DNA from: Burkholderia dolosa
Lineage (GTDB): Bacteria > Pseudomonadota > Gammaproteobacteria > Burkholderiales > Burkholderiaceae
Direction: 5' to 3'
Assembly: GCF_902499135.1 (NCBI RefSeq)
Contig: NZ_CABVPR010000036.1
Span: forward strand, 1 to 61,110
DNA: 61,110 nt
How positions within the stretch are numbered: the stretch's first letter is position 1; every line of letters starts with the position of its first letter. A program made the translations under genes and the position numbers. The notes below the pieces were generated by a model that was not told the origin of the DNA, searched no databases, and saw only the letters and a list, made by a program, of their open reading frames with translations. Below, one piece after another: positions 51,780 to 61,110 of the stretch.

Positions 51780-52298
51780 TTAGCCCAAAATTTCTTCGAC
51801 GGACTTGCCGCGCTTCGCCGCGATGTCTGCCGGGGTCGACTGCTTGCGCAGGCCGTCCAGCGTCGCACGGACGAGGTTGTACGGGTTCGTCGAACCGTGG
51901 CTCTTCGCCACAACGTTCTGAACGCCCATCACGTCGAACACTGCGCGCATCGGGCCGCCGGCGATCACGCCGGTACCGTCCTTCGCCGGAGCGAGGAGGA
52001 CCGTCGATGCGCCGTGCTTGCCGTGCACTTCGTGCTGCAGCGTGCCGTTCTTGAGCGGCACCTTGAACATGTTGCGGCGAGCTTGTTCCATTGCCTTCTG
52101 GACAGCGACCGGCACTTCCTTCGCCTTGCCCTTGCCCATACCGACGCGGCCATCACCGTCGCCGACCACGGTCAGTGCGGCGAAGCCGAGAATACGGCCA
52201 CCCTTCACGACCTTGGTCACGCGGTTGACCGAAATCATCTTTTCGCGAAGGCCGTCGTCGCGCTCGTCAGCCTGAACTTTCGCTTGCATCTTTGCCAT
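51780..52298 (-). CDS. rpsE: 30S ribosomal protein S5
   Basis: Small-subunit protein involved in decoding accuracy and mRNA helicase activity, 172 residues. The S5 double-stranded-RNA-like N-terminal domain ([38 protein letters not shown]) and the C-terminal domain ([20 protein letters not shown]) are both present. It lies 14 nt after rplR. Confidence 0.98.
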   Translation of the reverse strand: MAKMQAKVQADERDDGLREKMISVNRVTKVVKGGRILGFAALTVVGDGDGRVGMGKGKAKEVPVAVQKAMEQARRNMFKVPLKNGTLQHEVHGKHGASTVLLAPAKDGTGVIAGGPMRAVFDVMGVQNVVAKSHGSTNPYNLVRATLDGLRKQSTPADIAAKRGKSVEEILG

Positions 52299-52312
52299 GA
52301 CGAATTCCTTCC

Positions 52313-52678
52313 TTAGAACTTGAGCCCAGCTTCACGAGCTGCCTCAGCCAGCGCCTTCACGCGGCCGTGGTAGCGGAAGCCCGAGCGGTCGAAGGCGACG
52401 GATTCGATGCCGGCGGCCTTGGCCTTCTCGGCAATACGCTTGCCGATCAGCGTCGCGGCGGCGACGTTGCCACCCTTGCCCGACTTGTCAGCGAGCTCTG
52501 CGCGCACTTCGGCTTCGAGCGTCGACGCACTGGCGAGCACCTTGGTGCCGCACGGCGAAAACACTTGAGCGTAGATGTGCGTGTTCGTGCGATGCACGGC
52601 GAGACGCGCGACCTGCAGCTCGGCGATCTTGATACGCGTCTGGCGAGCGCGGCGCAGGCGAGATTGAGTCTTATCCAT
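52313..52678 (-). CDS. rplR: 50S ribosomal protein L18
   Basis: 5S rRNA-binding protein of the central protuberance, acting with L5. It has 121 residues; [17 protein letters not shown] and the C-terminal [20 protein letters not shown] are characteristic. Spacing is 12 nt from rplF and 14 nt to rpsE. Confidence 0.98.
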   Translation of the reverse strand: MDKTQSRLRRARQTRIKIAELQVARLAVHRTNTHIYAQVFSPCGTKVLASASTLEAEVRAELADKSGKGGNVAAATLIGKRIAEKAKAAGIESVAFDRSGFRYHGRVKALAEAAREAGLKF

Positions 52679-52690
52679 GATTGCGCACCC

Positions 52691-53221
52691 TTACTTCTTC
52701 TTCGTTTCTTTGAGGATCACAACCTCGTCGGCATAGCGCACGCCCTTGCCCTTGTAGGGCTCCGGCGGACGGTAGCCGCGAACTTCCGCAGCCACTTGGC
52801 CAACTTTCTGCTTGTCGATCCCCTTGATCACGATTTCGGTTTGCGTCGGGGTTTCAGCCTTGACGCCTTCCGGCATCTGGTGCACCACCGGGTGCGAGAA
52901 ACCCAGCGACAGGTTCAACTTGTCGCCTTGCGCTTGCGCACGGTAACCGACGCCAACCAGCGTCAGCTTGCGCTCGAAACCCTTGGTCACGCCGTGCACG
53001 GCATTCGCGATGATCGCGCGCATCGTGCCCGACAGTGCATTTGCTTCGCGGCTTTCGTCGGCCGGCGCCAGGTTCAGCGTGCCGTCGTTGTTCGCCACTT
53101 TCACGAGCGGGTTCACCGCTTGCGTGATCGTGCCCAGCGGGCCCTTGACGGTGATGACGCCGTCGGCCAGCTTGACTTCCGCGCCTTGCAGCGCGATCGG
53201 GCTCTTACCTACTCGAGACAT
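52691..53221 (-). CDS. rplF: 50S ribosomal protein L6
   Basis: Large-subunit protein near the factor-binding site, 176 residues with two related domains; [18 protein letters not shown] at the start and [18 protein letters not shown] near the end. It lies 18 nt after rpsH. Confidence 0.98.
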   Translation of the reverse strand: MSRVGKSPIALQGAEVKLADGVITVKGPLGTITQAVNPLVKVANNDGTLNLAPADESREANALSGTMRAIIANAVHGVTKGFERKLTLVGVGYRAQAQGDKLNLSLGFSHPVVHQMPEGVKAETPTQTEIVIKGIDKQKVGQVAAEVRGYRPPEPYKGKGVRYADEVVILKETKKK

Positions 53222-53239
53222 GTTTCTCTCTCCTCGGCT

Positions 53240-53635
53240 TTAAGCGACGTAGCAGATGACTTCGCCGCCGACGCCCGTTGCGCGCGCCTTGCGGTCGGTC
53301 ATCACGCCCTTCGGCGTCGACACGATAGCCACACCGAGGCCATTCATGACCTGCGGAATCTCGTTACGGCCGCGGTACACGCGCAGACCCGGCTTCGACA
53401 CGCGCTCGAGGCGCTCGATCACCGGACGGCCCGCGTAGTACTTCAGCGCGATGTTCAGCTCAGCCTTCGCGCCTTCGCTCTTCACCGCGAAATCGTCGAT
53501 ATAACCTTCGTCCTTCAGGACTTGTGCGATTGCAACCTTGACCTTCGACGAGGGCATCGCGACCGATACCTTCTCGACCATCTGCGCGTTGCGGATGCGA
53601 GTCAGCATATCGGCGATAGGATCACTCATGCTCAT
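53240..53635 (-). CDS. rpsH: 30S ribosomal protein S8
   Basis: 16S rRNA central-domain binder and, in E. coli, the translational repressor of the spc operon. It has 131 residues with [18 protein letters not shown] and the C-terminal [19 protein letters not shown]. Two ATGs (53635 and 53629) are available; the first has the better GGAGAAAC spacing. Confidence 0.98.
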   Translation of the reverse strand: MSMSDPIADMLTRIRNAQMVEKVSVAMPSSKVKVAIAQVLKDEGYIDDFAVKSEGAKAELNIALKYYAGRPVIERLERVSKPGLRVYRGRNEIPQVMNGLGVAIVSTPKGVMTDRKARATGVGGEVICYVA

Positions 53636-53649
53636 TTACGTTTCTCCTA

Positions 53650-53955
53650 TTACCAGCTCGCCTTGGTCAGGCCAGGAATCTCGCCACGGAATGCGATTTC
53701 ACGAATCTTGTTGCGCGCGAGGCCGAATTTACGGAACGTGCCACGCGGACGGCCCGTGATCGCGCAGCGGTTGCGCTGGCGGGTCGGGTTTGCGTTGCGG
53801 GGCAGTTGCTGCAGCTCAAGGCGTGCTTCGTAGCGCTCTTCTTCCGACTTGCTTTGGTCTTCGACGATCGCCTTCAGCGCTTCGCGCTTCGCTGCGAACT
53901 TCGCGACCAGGCGGGCGCGCTTCTTTTCACGTTCGATCAGTGCCAGTTTAGCCAC
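53650..53955 (-). CDS. rpsN: 30S ribosomal protein S14
   Basis: Small-subunit head protein, 101 residues, the long zinc-free form (no CxxC pairs), with the C-terminal [19 protein letters not shown]. The start codon is GTG at 53955, with GAGG upstream. It lies 7 nt after rplE. Confidence 0.98.
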   Translation of the reverse strand: MAKLALIEREKKRARLVAKFAAKREALKAIVEDQSKSEEERYEARLELQQLPRNANPTRQRNRCAITGRPRGTFRKFGLARNKIREIAFRGEIPGLTKASW

Positions 53956-53962
53956 GGTAACC

Positions 53963-54502
53963 TCAGTTTCTGAACGGGAACTTGAAGCTGGCGAGCAGAG
54001 CCTTTGCTTCGTCGTCGGTCTTCGCAGTCGTCGTGATGCTGATGTTCAGCCCACGCAGCGCGTCGATCTTGTCGTAGTCGATTTCGGGGAAAATGATCTG
54101 CTCTTTCACACCGATGTTGTAGTTGCCGCGGCCATCGAATGCACGACCCGACACGCCGCGGAAGTCGCGCACGCGGGGCAGCGCAACCGTCACCAGACGA
54201 TCGAGGAATTCGTACATCGCACGGCCACGCAGCGTCACCATCGCGCCGATCGGGTAGCCCTGGCGGATCTTGAAGCCTGCGATTGCCTTGCGAGCCTTCG
54301 TGACGACCGGCTTCTGGCCGGCGATCTTCGTGAGGTCGCCAACGGCGTTCTCGATGATCTTCTTGTCGGCGACGGCTTCGCCAAGACCCATGTTCAGCGT
54401 GATCTTGGTGATGCGCGGCACTTCCATGACCGACTTGTAACCGAACTTCTCGATCAGGCCGGGCACAACCTTTTCTTTGTAAAACTCTTGCAAACGAGCC
54501 AT
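53963..54502 (-). CDS. rplE: 50S ribosomal protein L5
   Basis: 5S rRNA-binding protein contacting the P-site tRNA, 179 residues. It has [39 protein letters not shown] and the C-terminal [18 protein letters not shown]. It follows rplX by 16 nt. Confidence 0.98.
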   Translation of the reverse strand: MARLQEFYKEKVVPGLIEKFGYKSVMEVPRITKITLNMGLGEAVADKKIIENAVGDLTKIAGQKPVVTKARKAIAGFKIRQGYPIGAMVTLRGRAMYEFLDRLVTVALPRVRDFRGVSGRAFDGRGNYNIGVKEQIIFPEIDYDKIDALRGLNISITTTAKTDDEAKALLASFKFPFRN

Positions 54503-54518
54503 TTTTTACTCCGCTGCG

Positions 54519-54827
54519 TCAGGCGCTCAGTACAGCACCGGTCGTCTTCAGGAAGCGAACCTTCTTGCCTTCCTCGACCTTGATGCCAACACGCGACGCC
54601 TTGCCGTTCGCGTCGACAACCGCGACGTTCGAAATATGGAGGGGCATCGTCTTCGCTTCCACGCCGCCCGTCGTACCCTTCATCGGGTTGGGCTTCACGT
54701 GCTTCTTGACGAGGTTGATACCTTCAACCGTCACGCGGTCGGCGGCCACTGCCAGCACGACACCGCGCTTGCCCTTGTCCTTGCCTGCGATGACGATGAC
54801 TTCGTCACCCTTGCGAATCTTGTTCAT
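54519..54827 (-). CDS. rplX: 50S ribosomal protein L24
   Basis: Assembly-initiator 23S rRNA binder, 102 residues, with the KOW motif [20 protein letters not shown] at the N-terminus and [20 protein letters not shown] mid-protein. It follows rplN by 9 nt. Confidence 0.98.
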
Positions 54828-54836
54828 CGCGACTCC

Positions 54837-55205
54837 TTACAGCACTTCCGGCGCCAGCGAAACGATCTTCATGAATCGTTCGCTACGCAGCTCACGCGTA
54901 ACCGGCCCGAAGATGCGGGTGCCGATCGGCTCGAGCTTGTTATTCAAAAGCACAGCGGCGTTGCCGTCGAACTTGATCAGCGAGCCGTCTTGACGGCGCA
55001 CGCCCTTGGCGGTGCGGACCACCACGGCGTTGTAGATTTCGCCCTTCTTCACACGCCCGCGCGGCGTTGCCTCTTTGACGCTCACCTTGATGATGTCGCC
55101 AATGCTGGCATAACGACGCTTCGAGCCGCCGAGCACCTTGATGCACATGACTTCACGCGCACCCGTGTTGTCGGCCACTTCAAGCCGAGATTCGGTCTGG
55201 ATCAT
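54837..55205 (-). CDS. rplN: 50S ribosomal protein L14
   Basis: Large-subunit protein at the inter-subunit face, 122 residues. [20 protein letters not shown] and the C-terminal [14 protein letters not shown] are diagnostic. The start at 55205 fits the family; an in-frame upstream extension is only leader sequence. It is the first gene of the spc block, preceded by a 312-nt spacer with its own promoter. Confidence 0.98.
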   Translation of the reverse strand: MIQTESRLEVADNTGAREVMCIKVLGGSKRRYASIGDIIKVSVKEATPRGRVKKGEIYNAVVVRTAKGVRRQDGSLIKFDGNAAVLLNNKLEPIGTRIFGPVTRELRSERFMKIVSLAPEVL

Positions 55206-55416
55206 GGTTTGTCTTTCCCAACTTAATCCGGATGCACCACCATGATGCATTCGGTCAGTCTTGGTCCCGTCAGCCGATCGGCTGCTTGGGTTGGAACAGC
55301 AGCGACGGCAAACGAAACCCGCCATCGCAATTCGGTGAATCTTTCGGAGCAGGCTGGCGCCAGTCCGCTTCCCCCACCAACTTCGCCCGCGACGGGGCTC
55401 CCATAAAGAGGGAAGA
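55206..55416 (-). other. Leader of the spc-operon transcript, no gene
   Basis: About 210 nt between the probable spc promoter and rplN. Short frames here are not convincing. The sequence is moderately GC-rich without an obvious terminator. Together with the promoter region it makes the 312-nt gap that divides the S10 and spc blocks; it could hold a ribosomal-protein binding site, but none is recognised. Confidence 0.5.
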
Positions 55417-55449
55417 CCGGGATTATAACAAATAATCCCGGTCACGCAA
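55417..55449 (-). promoter_or_regulatory. spc-operon promoter overlapping an inverted repeat
   Basis: Minus strand: TTGCGT (55449-55444), a 16-nt spacer and a perfect TATAAT (55427-55422). The -10 box and most of the spacer lie in a perfect 10-bp inverted repeat CCGGGATTAT/ATAATCCCGG (55417-55426 and 55432-55441), so a regulator could occlude the promoter. It would transcribe rplN onward separately from the S10 block. Confidence 0.6.
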
Positions 55450-55517
55450 GCAAAAACTTTGCGATTTCAAGCACTTCGCGGAGAAGTGCCCGTTACTGCT
55501 CTACCGCTCCGACCCGC

Positions 55518-55790
55518 TTAGATCACGCGGGCCGCTTCGACGAGGCGCGACACCGTCCAGGCCTTCGTCTTCGAAACAGGACGGGTCTCCTGGATTTCGA
55601 CGAGATCGCCTTCGTTGCAGGTGTTCGCTTCATCGTGCGCGTGGTACTTCTTCGAGCGCACGACATACTTGCCGTAGATCGGATGCTTGACGCGGTGCTC
55701 GATCAGCACGGTGACGGTCTTGTCCATCTTGTTGCTGACGACCCGACCGACCAGCGTCCGCTTCAGCGAGGTTTTCACGCTATCGTTCAT
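55518..55790 (-). CDS. rpsQ: 30S ribosomal protein S17
   Basis: Early-assembling 16S rRNA binder, 90 residues with OB-fold sequence [20 protein letters not shown] and [18 protein letters not shown]. It overlaps the rpmC stop by 4 nt and is the last gene of the S10 block. Confidence 0.98.
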
Positions 55791-55981
55791 TTCTGGTTCG
55801 CCTTCTGAGTCATGACGGTCCGCACACGTGCGATGTCGCGACGAACCTTCTTCAGCTGGCTCGTGTTCGTGAGCTGCTGGGTCGCGAGTTGCATGCGCAG
55901 GCCGAATTGCGCCTTCAGCAGGTCCGCCAGCTCCTTGTTGAGCGCGGCCTGGTCTTTCTGGAGAAGTTCGGAAGCCTTCAT
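55787..55981 (-). CDS. rpmC: 50S ribosomal protein L29
   Basis: Two-helix protein near the tunnel exit that helps dock SRP and trigger factor, 64 residues, with [20 protein letters not shown] and a C-terminal [16 protein letters not shown]. It lies 9 nt after rplP and overlaps rpsQ by 4 nt. Confidence 0.97.
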
Positions 55982-55990
55982 GTTTTCTCC

Positions 55991-56407
55991 TTAGGCGCCG
56001 AGCTGACGCACGATGAACGCCGTCTTCAGCGGCAGCTTCGCTGCAGCCAGACGGAACGCTTCGCGTGCCAGTTCTTCGGATACGCCGTCCATTTCATACA
56101 GCATCTTGCCCGGCTGAATCTCGGCGACGTAGTACTCCGGGTTACCCTTACCGTTACCCATACGTACTTCGGCCGGCTTCTGCGAAATCGGCTTGTCCGG
56201 GAAAATGCGAATCCAGATGCGGCCGCCACGCTTGATGTGACGCGTCATTGCACGACGCGCCGCTTCAATTTGACGCGCGGTCAAACGGCCGCGACCGATC
56301 GCCTTCAGGCCGAATTCACCGAACGACACCGCGTTGCCGCGCGTCGCCTTGCCGGTGTTACGACCCTTCTGCTCTTTGCGATACTTCCTGCGTTTCGGTT
56401 GCAGCAT
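55991..56407 (-). CDS. rplP: 50S ribosomal protein L16
   Basis: Binds 23S rRNA near the A-site tRNA, 138 residues. [20 protein letters not shown] and [20 protein letters not shown] are typical. The conserved arginine that some bacteria hydroxylate lies in the GNGKG region. It follows rpsC by 2 nt. Confidence 0.98.
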
Positions 56408-56409
56408 CG

Positions 56410-57210
56410 TTATTCTCCAGTCTTGCCGTCTTCCGGCTTGCCGGCGCCGCGGCGCGGTGCGCCACGACGAGCACCCGGAGCGCCGCCTTCGCCGTCACGG
56501 CGCGGACGACGGTCGCCCGGACGCGCATTGCGACGCGGACGCTTGTCTTCGGCTACTTCTTCCACTACCGGCGCGTCGTTGCGGCCGAGCGTATCGCCCT
56601 TGTACACCCACACCTTGACGCCGATGATCCCGTAGGTCGTCTTCGCTTCCGAGGTCGCGTAGTCGATATCGGCACGCAGCGTGTGCAGCGGCACGCGACC
56701 TTCGCGATACCACTCCGTACGCGCGATTTCGATACCGTTCAGACGGCCCGCGCTCATGATCTTGATGCCCTGGGCACCCAGACGCATCGCGTTCTGCATC
56801 GCACGCTTCATCGCACGACGGAACATGATCCGGCGCTCGAGCTGTTGCGTGATCGAGTCGGCGATCAGTTGCGCATCGGTTTCCGGCTTGCGGATCTCTT
56901 CGATGTTGACGTGAACCGGAACGCCCATGCGGCGCTGCAGTTCCGTCTTCAGCAGTTCGATATCCTCGCCCTTCTTGCCGATGACGACACCCGGACGCGA
57001 GCTGAAAATCGTGATGCGCGCATTCTTTGCCGGACGCTCGATGACGACGCGACCGACCGAAGCGTTCTTCAGCTTCTTTTTCAGGTATTCACGGACACCG
57101 ATGTCTTCCTGCAGCATCGCCGCGAAATTGTTGTTGTTCGCGTACCAACGCGAAGCCCAATTGCGGCTGACAGCCAGACGGAAGCCAGTCGGATGAATTT
57201 TCTGTCCCAT
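56410..57210 (-). CDS. rpsC: 30S ribosomal protein S3
   Basis: mRNA-entry-tunnel protein with helicase function, 266 residues. It has [20 protein letters not shown], the KH domain ([20 protein letters not shown]) and the C-terminal domain ([20 protein letters not shown]). The last ~40 residues are an Arg/Gly/Pro-rich disordered extension typical of beta-proteobacteria. Confidence 0.98.
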   Translation of the reverse strand: MGQKIHPTGFRLAVSRNWASRWYANNNNFAAMLQEDIGVREYLKKKLKNASVGRVVIERPAKNARITIFSSRPGVVIGKKGEDIELLKTELQRRMGVPVHVNIEEIRKPETDAQLIADSITQQLERRIMFRRAMKRAMQNAMRLGAQGIKIMSAGRLNGIEIARTEWYREGRVPLHTLRADIDYATSEAKTTYGIIGVKVWVYKGDTLGRNDAPVVEEVAEDKRPRRNARPGDRRPRRDGEGGAPGARRGAPRRGAGKPEDGKTGE

Positions 57211-57221
57211 CGTATGGCTCC

Positions 57222-57551
57222 TTAATTCCCGACCGTCACAGTGATGTGACAGGATTGCTTCTCGATGCGGTTACCGCGGCCCTTGGCGCGCGCGGTGAAA
57301 CGCTTGAGCGATGCCGCCTTGTCGACGTAGATGCTCTTGATCTTGAGCTCGTCGATATCGGCGCCCTCGTTGTGCTCCGCATTCGCGATCGCCGACAGCA
57401 CGACCTTCTTCACGATGCCTGCCGCCTTCTTCGGCGAGAACGTCAGAACGTTCAGCGCCTTGTCGACCGGCAAACCGCGGATCTGGTCAGCCACAAGGCG
57501 CGTTTTCTGCGCCGAGATGCGGGCACCGCGATGAATTGCTTTCACTTCCAT
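57222..57551 (-). CDS. rplV: 50S ribosomal protein L22
   Basis: Lines the exit tunnel, 109 residues; its beta-hairpin region [19 protein letters not shown] is the macrolide-resistance hotspot. [20 protein letters not shown] at the N-terminus. Spacing is 12 nt from rpsS and 11 nt to rpsC. Confidence 0.98.
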
Positions 57552-57563
57552 CTTGATAGCCCC

Positions 57564-57839
57564 TTATTTCTTGGCCTTCTTGTCGGCCGCGTGACCCTTG
57601 AACGTACGGGTCAGTGCGAACTCGCCAAGCTTGTGGCCGACCATGTTTTCCGAGATGTACACCGGAACGTGTTGACGGCCGTTGTGAACGGCGATCGTCA
57701 GACCGATGAAATCCGGGAGGATCGTCGAGCGACGCGACCAGGTCTTGATCGGCTTCTTGTCGCGCGAAGCTGCAGCCGCCTCAACTTTCTTCAGCAAATG
57801 GGCGTCGCAGAACGGACCTTTTTTAACAGAACGTGCCAT
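57564..57839 (-). CDS. rpsS: 30S ribosomal protein S19
   Basis: Head protein forming a complex with S13, 91 residues. [18 protein letters not shown] and [20 protein letters not shown] are diagnostic. It lies 10 nt after rplB. Confidence 0.98.
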
Positions 57840-57849
57840 TGCCTACTCC

Positions 57850-58677
57850 TTAACGCTTGTGACGGCGCTGGACGATCATCGTCGTCGTGCGCTTGTTGCG
57901 ACGCGTACGGAAGCCCTTCGTCGGCGTGCCCCACGGGCTCACCGGGTCGCGGCCCGCGGCGGTACGACCTTCACCACCACCGTGCGGGTGGTCGATCGGG
58001 TTCATTGCCACGCCACGCACCGTCGGGCGGATACCGCGCCAGCGGTTCGCACCGGCCTTGCCGATCTGGCGCAGGCTGTGCTCTTCGTTGCCGACTTCAC
58101 CGATCGTCGCACGGCATTCGATGTGCACGCGGCGGATTTCGCCCGAACGCAGACGAACCTGTGCGTACACGCCTTCGCGTGCGAGCAGCATCGCCGACGT
58201 ACCGGCCGAACGCGCCATTTGCGCGCCCTTGCCCGGCAGCATTTCGATGCAGTGGATCGTCGTACCGACCGGAATGTTGCGGATCGGCAGCGTGTTGCCT
58301 GCACGAATCGGCGCTTCCGAGCCCGACATCAGCTGCTGACCGACCGTCACGCCCTTCGGCGCGATGATGTAGCGGCGCTCGCCGTCTGCGTACAGCACCA
58401 GCGCGATGTTCGCGCTGCGGTTCGGGTCGTACTCGAGACGCTCGACCTTCGCCGGGATGCCGTCCTTCGTGCGACGGAAATCGATCACGCGGTAGTGGTG
58501 CTTGTGACCACCGCCCTGGTGACGCGTCGTGATCCGACCGTTGTTGTTGCGGCCAGCCTTGGAGCTCTGCGAGTCGAGCAGCGCAGCGTGCGGCTTGCCC
58601 TTGTGCAGGTCCTTGTTGACCACCTTGACCATCGCGCGGCGGCCCGGCGAAGTCGGTTTAACTTTCACGATTGCCAT
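57850..58677 (-). CDS. rplB: 50S ribosomal protein L2
   Basis: Universal protein near the peptidyl-transferase centre, 275 residues. It has the OB/SH3 domains and the conserved loop [15 protein letters not shown], whose histidine is essential for activity in other bacteria. The start [14 protein letters not shown] at 58677 is the family form; an upstream extension overlaps rplW. Confidence 0.98.
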   Translation of the reverse strand: MAIVKVKPTSPGRRAMVKVVNKDLHKGKPHAALLDSQSSKAGRNNNGRITTRHQGGGHKHHYRVIDFRRTKDGIPAKVERLEYDPNRSANIALVLYADGERRYIIAPKGVTVGQQLMSGSEAPIRAGNTLPIRNIPVGTTIHCIEMLPGKGAQMARSAGTSAMLLAREGVYAQVRLRSGEIRRVHIECRATIGEVGNEEHSLRQIGKAGANRWRGIRPTVRGVAMNPIDHPHGGGEGRTAAGRDPVSPWGTPTKGFRTRRNKRTTTMIVQRRHKR

Positions 58678-58679
58678 GA

Positions 58680-58994
58680 TTACTTGGCCTCCGCTTCGAA
58701 GTTGATTTCCTGGCCGGGCTTCAGGCACACGTATGCCTTCTTCACGTCCTTGCGGCGGCCCATCGAACGGCCGAAGCGCTTTTGCTTGCCCTTCTGAACC
58801 AGCACGTTGACGGAATCAACTTCAACCTTGAACAGCAGCTCGACGGCCGCCTTCACTTCCTGCTTCGTGGCATCCGGTGCGACTTCGAACACGACTTGCT
58901 CGTTCTTGTCGGCAACCAGCGTCGCCTTTTCGGAAATCACCGGTGCGAGCAGGACCTGCATCAAACGATGATCGTTCTTGCGAATCTCGCTCAT
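58680..58994 (-). CDS. rplW: 50S ribosomal protein L23
   Basis: Tunnel-exit protein that docks trigger factor and SRP, 104 residues, with [20 protein letters not shown] and [20 protein letters not shown]. It overlaps rplD by 4 nt. Confidence 0.98.
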
Positions 58995-59611
58995 GACAGC
59001 AACTCCTCGATCTGGGCGACCGCAGCCTTCGTGACCAGCACTTTCTTGAAGTAGATCAGCGACAGCGGGTCAGCGTAGCGCGGCTCGACAACTGCCACGT
59101 GCGGCAGGTTGCGCGAAGCCAGGTACAGGTTTTCGTCGACCGTGTCGGTGATGATCAACACGGAATCGAGACCCATGGCCTTGAACTTGTCGGCCAGCAG
59201 CTTGGTCTTCGGCGCTTCGAGAACGATGTCCTCGACGACCGACAGACGGCCTTCGCGGGCCAGCTGCGAGAAGATCGAGCAGAGACCTGCGCGATGCATC
59301 TTCTTGTTGACCTTGTGCGAGAAGTTTTCTTCCGGCGAGTTCGGGAAGATACGACCGCCGCCACGCCACAGCGGGCTCGACGACATACCGGCACGAGCAC
59401 GGCCCGTACCCTTCTGACGCCACGGCTTCTTGGTCGTGTGCTTGACCTGCTCGCGGTCCTTCTGCGCGCGGTTACCCTGGCGAGCGTTCGCCTGGTAAGC
59501 GACGACGATCTGGTGGATCAGCGCTTCGTTGTAGTCACGACCGAACACGACGTCCGACGCGTTGACCACTGCACCTTCCTGACCATTTTCGTTCAGGAGC
59601 TTGAGTTCCAT
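58991..59611 (-). CDS. rplD: 50S ribosomal protein L4
   Basis: Tunnel protein, 206 residues; in E. coli it also autoregulates the S10 operon. The extended loop [20 protein letters not shown] is the erythromycin-resistance region. Its ATG shares one base with the rplC stop (TAATG). Confidence 0.98.
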
Positions 59612-60261
59612 TATTTCGCCCCCTTGGTCTTCACGGCCGGCGTCACGAAAACCTTGCCGCCCTTCGCACCCGGAATCGCGCCCTTGACGAGCAGCAGCTT
59701 GCGCTCTGCGTCGATACGAGCGATTTCGAGGTTCTGCACCGTCACCGTCACGTCACCCATGTGACCCGTCATGCGCTTGCCCGGGAAAACGCGACCCGGA
59801 TCCTGCGCCATACCGATCGAGCCCGGCACGTTGTGCGAGCGCGAGTTACCGTGGGAAGCACGGCCCGAACCGAAGTTGTAACGCTTGATGGTACCGGCGT
59901 AGCCCTTACCGATCGACACGCCTTGCACGTCGACCTTCTGGCCCACTTCGAACAGGTCCGGACCGACGATGGCGCCATTCGACAGCTCTGCTGCCTTGGC
60001 TGCATCGATACGGAATTCCTTGAGGATTTCACCGGCTTCAACGCCGGCTTTGGCGAGATGACCTGCCAGCGGCTTCGTCACGCGCGATGCGCGGCGGGAG
60101 CCGAATGCAACCTGAACGGCCGTGTAGCCGTCGGTTTCAACAGTCTTGATCTGCGTCACGCGGTTGTCCGACACGTCCACCACGGTGACGGGAATCGAAT
60201 CCCCTTCAGCCGTGAAGATACGGGTCATGCCAACCTTGCGACCTACGAGTCCAAGGCTCAT
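59611..60261 (-). CDS. rplC: 50S ribosomal protein L3
   Basis: Early-assembling protein whose loop reaches the peptidyl-transferase centre, 216 residues; the loop sequence [20 protein letters not shown] includes the glutamine-methylation region. The start [16 protein letters not shown] at 60261 has a GGAGAAAA Shine-Dalgarno; an ATG four codons upstream is less likely. It is preceded by a promoter-like sequence in the rpsJ-rplC spacer. Confidence 0.98.
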
Positions 60262-60360
60262 CGTTTTCTCCATTCCCGACTGCGATTGGTCGGGGCTGAT
60301 TTACAAAATGCCGGGCACGCAAGACCCAACTTTTTTACGCGAATGCGCGAAAAGCCTAGC

Positions 60361-60389
60361 ATTGTAGCAAGGCTTCCCGTTTTCTGCAA
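60361..60389 (-). promoter_or_regulatory. Promoter in front of rplC
   Basis: Minus strand: TTGCAG (60389-60384), 17-nt spacer, TACAAT (60366-60361). With optimal spacing and five- and four-of-six matches it is among the best sigma-70 matches in the window. It lies 100 nt before rplC and downstream of a hairpin after rpsJ. Confidence 0.6.
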
Positions 60390-60403
60390 GCAATCAAAGA
60401 CTT

Positions 60404-60428
60404 AGCGCTTCCAGCGGGCCGGAAGCGC
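60404..60428 (-). terminator. Hairpin after rpsJ
   Basis: GCGCTTCC (60428-60421 on the minus strand) pairs with GGAAGCGC (60412-60405) around an 8-nt loop. The following sequence is TAAGTCTTTGATT, not a clean U-tract, so termination would be weak or partial. Confidence 0.4.
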
Positions 60429-60436
60429 CGAAAGCC

Positions 60437-60748
60437 TTACTGCAGCTTGATTTCCACGTCGACGCCAGCCGGCAGGTCGAGCTTCATCAGCGCGTCGACC
60501 GTCTTGTCGGTCGGATCGACGATGTCCATCAGGCGCTGGTGGGTACGGATCTCGAGCTGGTCACGCGACGTCTTGTTGACGTGCGGCGAACGCAGGATGT
60601 CAAAACGCTGAATGCGCGTCGGCAGCGGCACCGGGCCACGGACGATTGCGCCAGTCCGCTTCGCGGTATCGACGATTTCGGCAGCCGATTGATCGATCAG
60701 ACGATAGTCGAAAGCCTTCAGGCGAATGCGGATTTTCTGTTGCTGCAT
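60437..60748 (-). CDS. rpsJ: 30S ribosomal protein S10
   Basis: Head protein of the small subunit and, as NusE, part of the transcription antitermination complex with NusB. It has 103 residues, with [19 protein letters not shown] and [20 protein letters not shown]. It lies between tuf and rplC, with a hairpin and a new promoter behind it. Confidence 0.98.
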   Translation of the reverse strand: MQQQKIRIRLKAFDYRLIDQSAAEIVDTAKRTGAIVRGPVPLPTRIQRFDILRSPHVNKTSRDQLEIRTHQRLMDIVDPTDKTVDALMKLDLPAGVDVEIKLQ

Positions 60749-60870
60749 GACGATTCCTTGAAAAGAGCGAGGCGATATTGCATCGCCGGACACTAAAAAG
60801 AACGCGAAACGCGACGCCTGCGGGGAGCGAGGCACCCGTTCCGAACGGCACTTCCACTGCTAAGCCCGCG

Positions 60871-60876
60871 ATTCTA
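60871..60876 (-). promoter_or_regulatory. Possible -10 box upstream of rpsJ
   Basis: TAGAAT on the minus strand followed by a G/C-rich discriminator (CGCGGG), about 120 nt before rpsJ and downstream of the tuf terminator. No convincing -35 was identified. Confidence 0.33.
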
Positions 60877-60927
60877 CACGAATTTGTGCGGACGGTGCGG
60901 TTTATCGACGAGCGCGACAACGCAGCA

Positions 60928-60970
60928 GAAAAACAAAACCGGGCGCCAGCACGAGCTGGACACCCGGTTC
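60928..60970 (-). terminator. Terminator of tuf
   Basis: Minus strand: ACCGGGTGTCCAGC pairs with GCTGGCGCCCGGT (mismatch in the middle) and is followed by TTTGTTTTT (about 60937-60929). It lies 65 nt after the tuf stop. Confidence 0.8.
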
Positions 60971-61033
60971 GACGGTACGACTGCCTACCGTCCTGGAATC
61001 GCGAGCCCCGCCGGGGCCCGCGGATCGCCGATA

Positions 61034-61110
61034 TTACTCGATGATCTTGGCGACGACGCCTGCGCCGACGGTACGGCCGCCTTCGCGGATTGCGAAGCGC
61101 AGACCTTCTT
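61034..61110 (-). CDS. tuf: Elongation factor Tu, C-terminal end only
   Basis: The last 24 codons and the stop of EF-Tu: EGLRFAIREGGRTVGAGVVAKIIE-type ending (final residues GAGVVAKIIE). The rest lies beyond the window. Its location beside rpsJ is the str/S10 junction; a second tuf copy is common in Burkholderia but cannot be seen here. Confidence 0.95.
   Translation of the reverse strand, partial: EGLRFAIREGGRTVGAGVVAKIIE

Noticed and set aside
61034-61110. Truncated tuf pseudogene
   Set aside because: The gene is cut only by the window edge; the visible C-terminus is intact.

Overview
The window is GC-rich beta-proteobacterial chromosomal DNA and reads as a Burkholderia (cepacia-complex-like) primary chromosome. 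The evidence is the protein sequences themselves (ribosomal proteins, GltBD, MlaFEDA, ThiOSGE, UgpBAEC), the rpsJ-to-rplQ ribosomal cluster beside tuf, and the mrcA / pilMNOQ-aroK-aroB neighbourhood. No rRNA, tRNA or CRISPR array was seen. Nearly all genes lie on the minus strand, and long open frames opposite them are GC-rich shadows. Both edges cut genes: mlaA on the left and tuf on the right.

Layout. 1-3080: mlaFEDA phospholipid-transport operon. 3120-6790: thiazole-branch thiamine operon thiO-thiS-thiG-thiE behind a TPP riboswitch. 7069-8838: YddA/SbmA-type ABC transporter. 8913-9509: RNA 2',3'-cyclic phosphodiesterase. 9525-11480: AT-richer accessory patch with a two-gene toxin-immunity cassette, an RNase A-like CdiA-CT-type toxin and a CdiI-type immunity protein. 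11482-17737: glutamate synthase gltBD. 18026-18739: RAYT-like transposase homologue without the canonical catalytic residues. 18933-19664: OmpW porin. 19834-24905: ugpBAECQ glycerol-3-phosphate uptake. 24996-32028: pilM-pilN-pilO(P)-pilQ, aroK, aroB and a dGTPase, divergent from mrcA. 34733-38502: cyaY, lptM, msrPQ, ccsB. 38507-41495: resB and cytochrome c4. 41710-43619: engB and hemB. 43714-45886: dsbD and cutA. 46118-60748: the S10, spc and alpha ribosomal operons. 61034-61110: 3' end of tuf.

The core genes form coherent units, often joined by 4-nt ATGA overlaps: envelope maintenance (Mla, PBP1a, LptM), cofactor synthesis (thiamine, haem), cytochrome c maturation (CcsB/ResB with DsbD), ammonia assimilation and translation. 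The most unusual part is the toxin-immunity cassette at 10006-11174. The toxin has no linked delivery gene, and its ribosome-binding site and start codon lie inside a predicted 15-bp RNA hairpin. Other noteworthy signals are a possible leader peptide between the TPP riboswitch and thiO, competing hairpins before rpoA, a strong terminator between rpoA and rplQ, internal promoters in the ribosomal cluster, a PilO-PilP-like fusion and an N-terminally extended ThiE. All calls come from reading the sequence; no database search or folding program was run.
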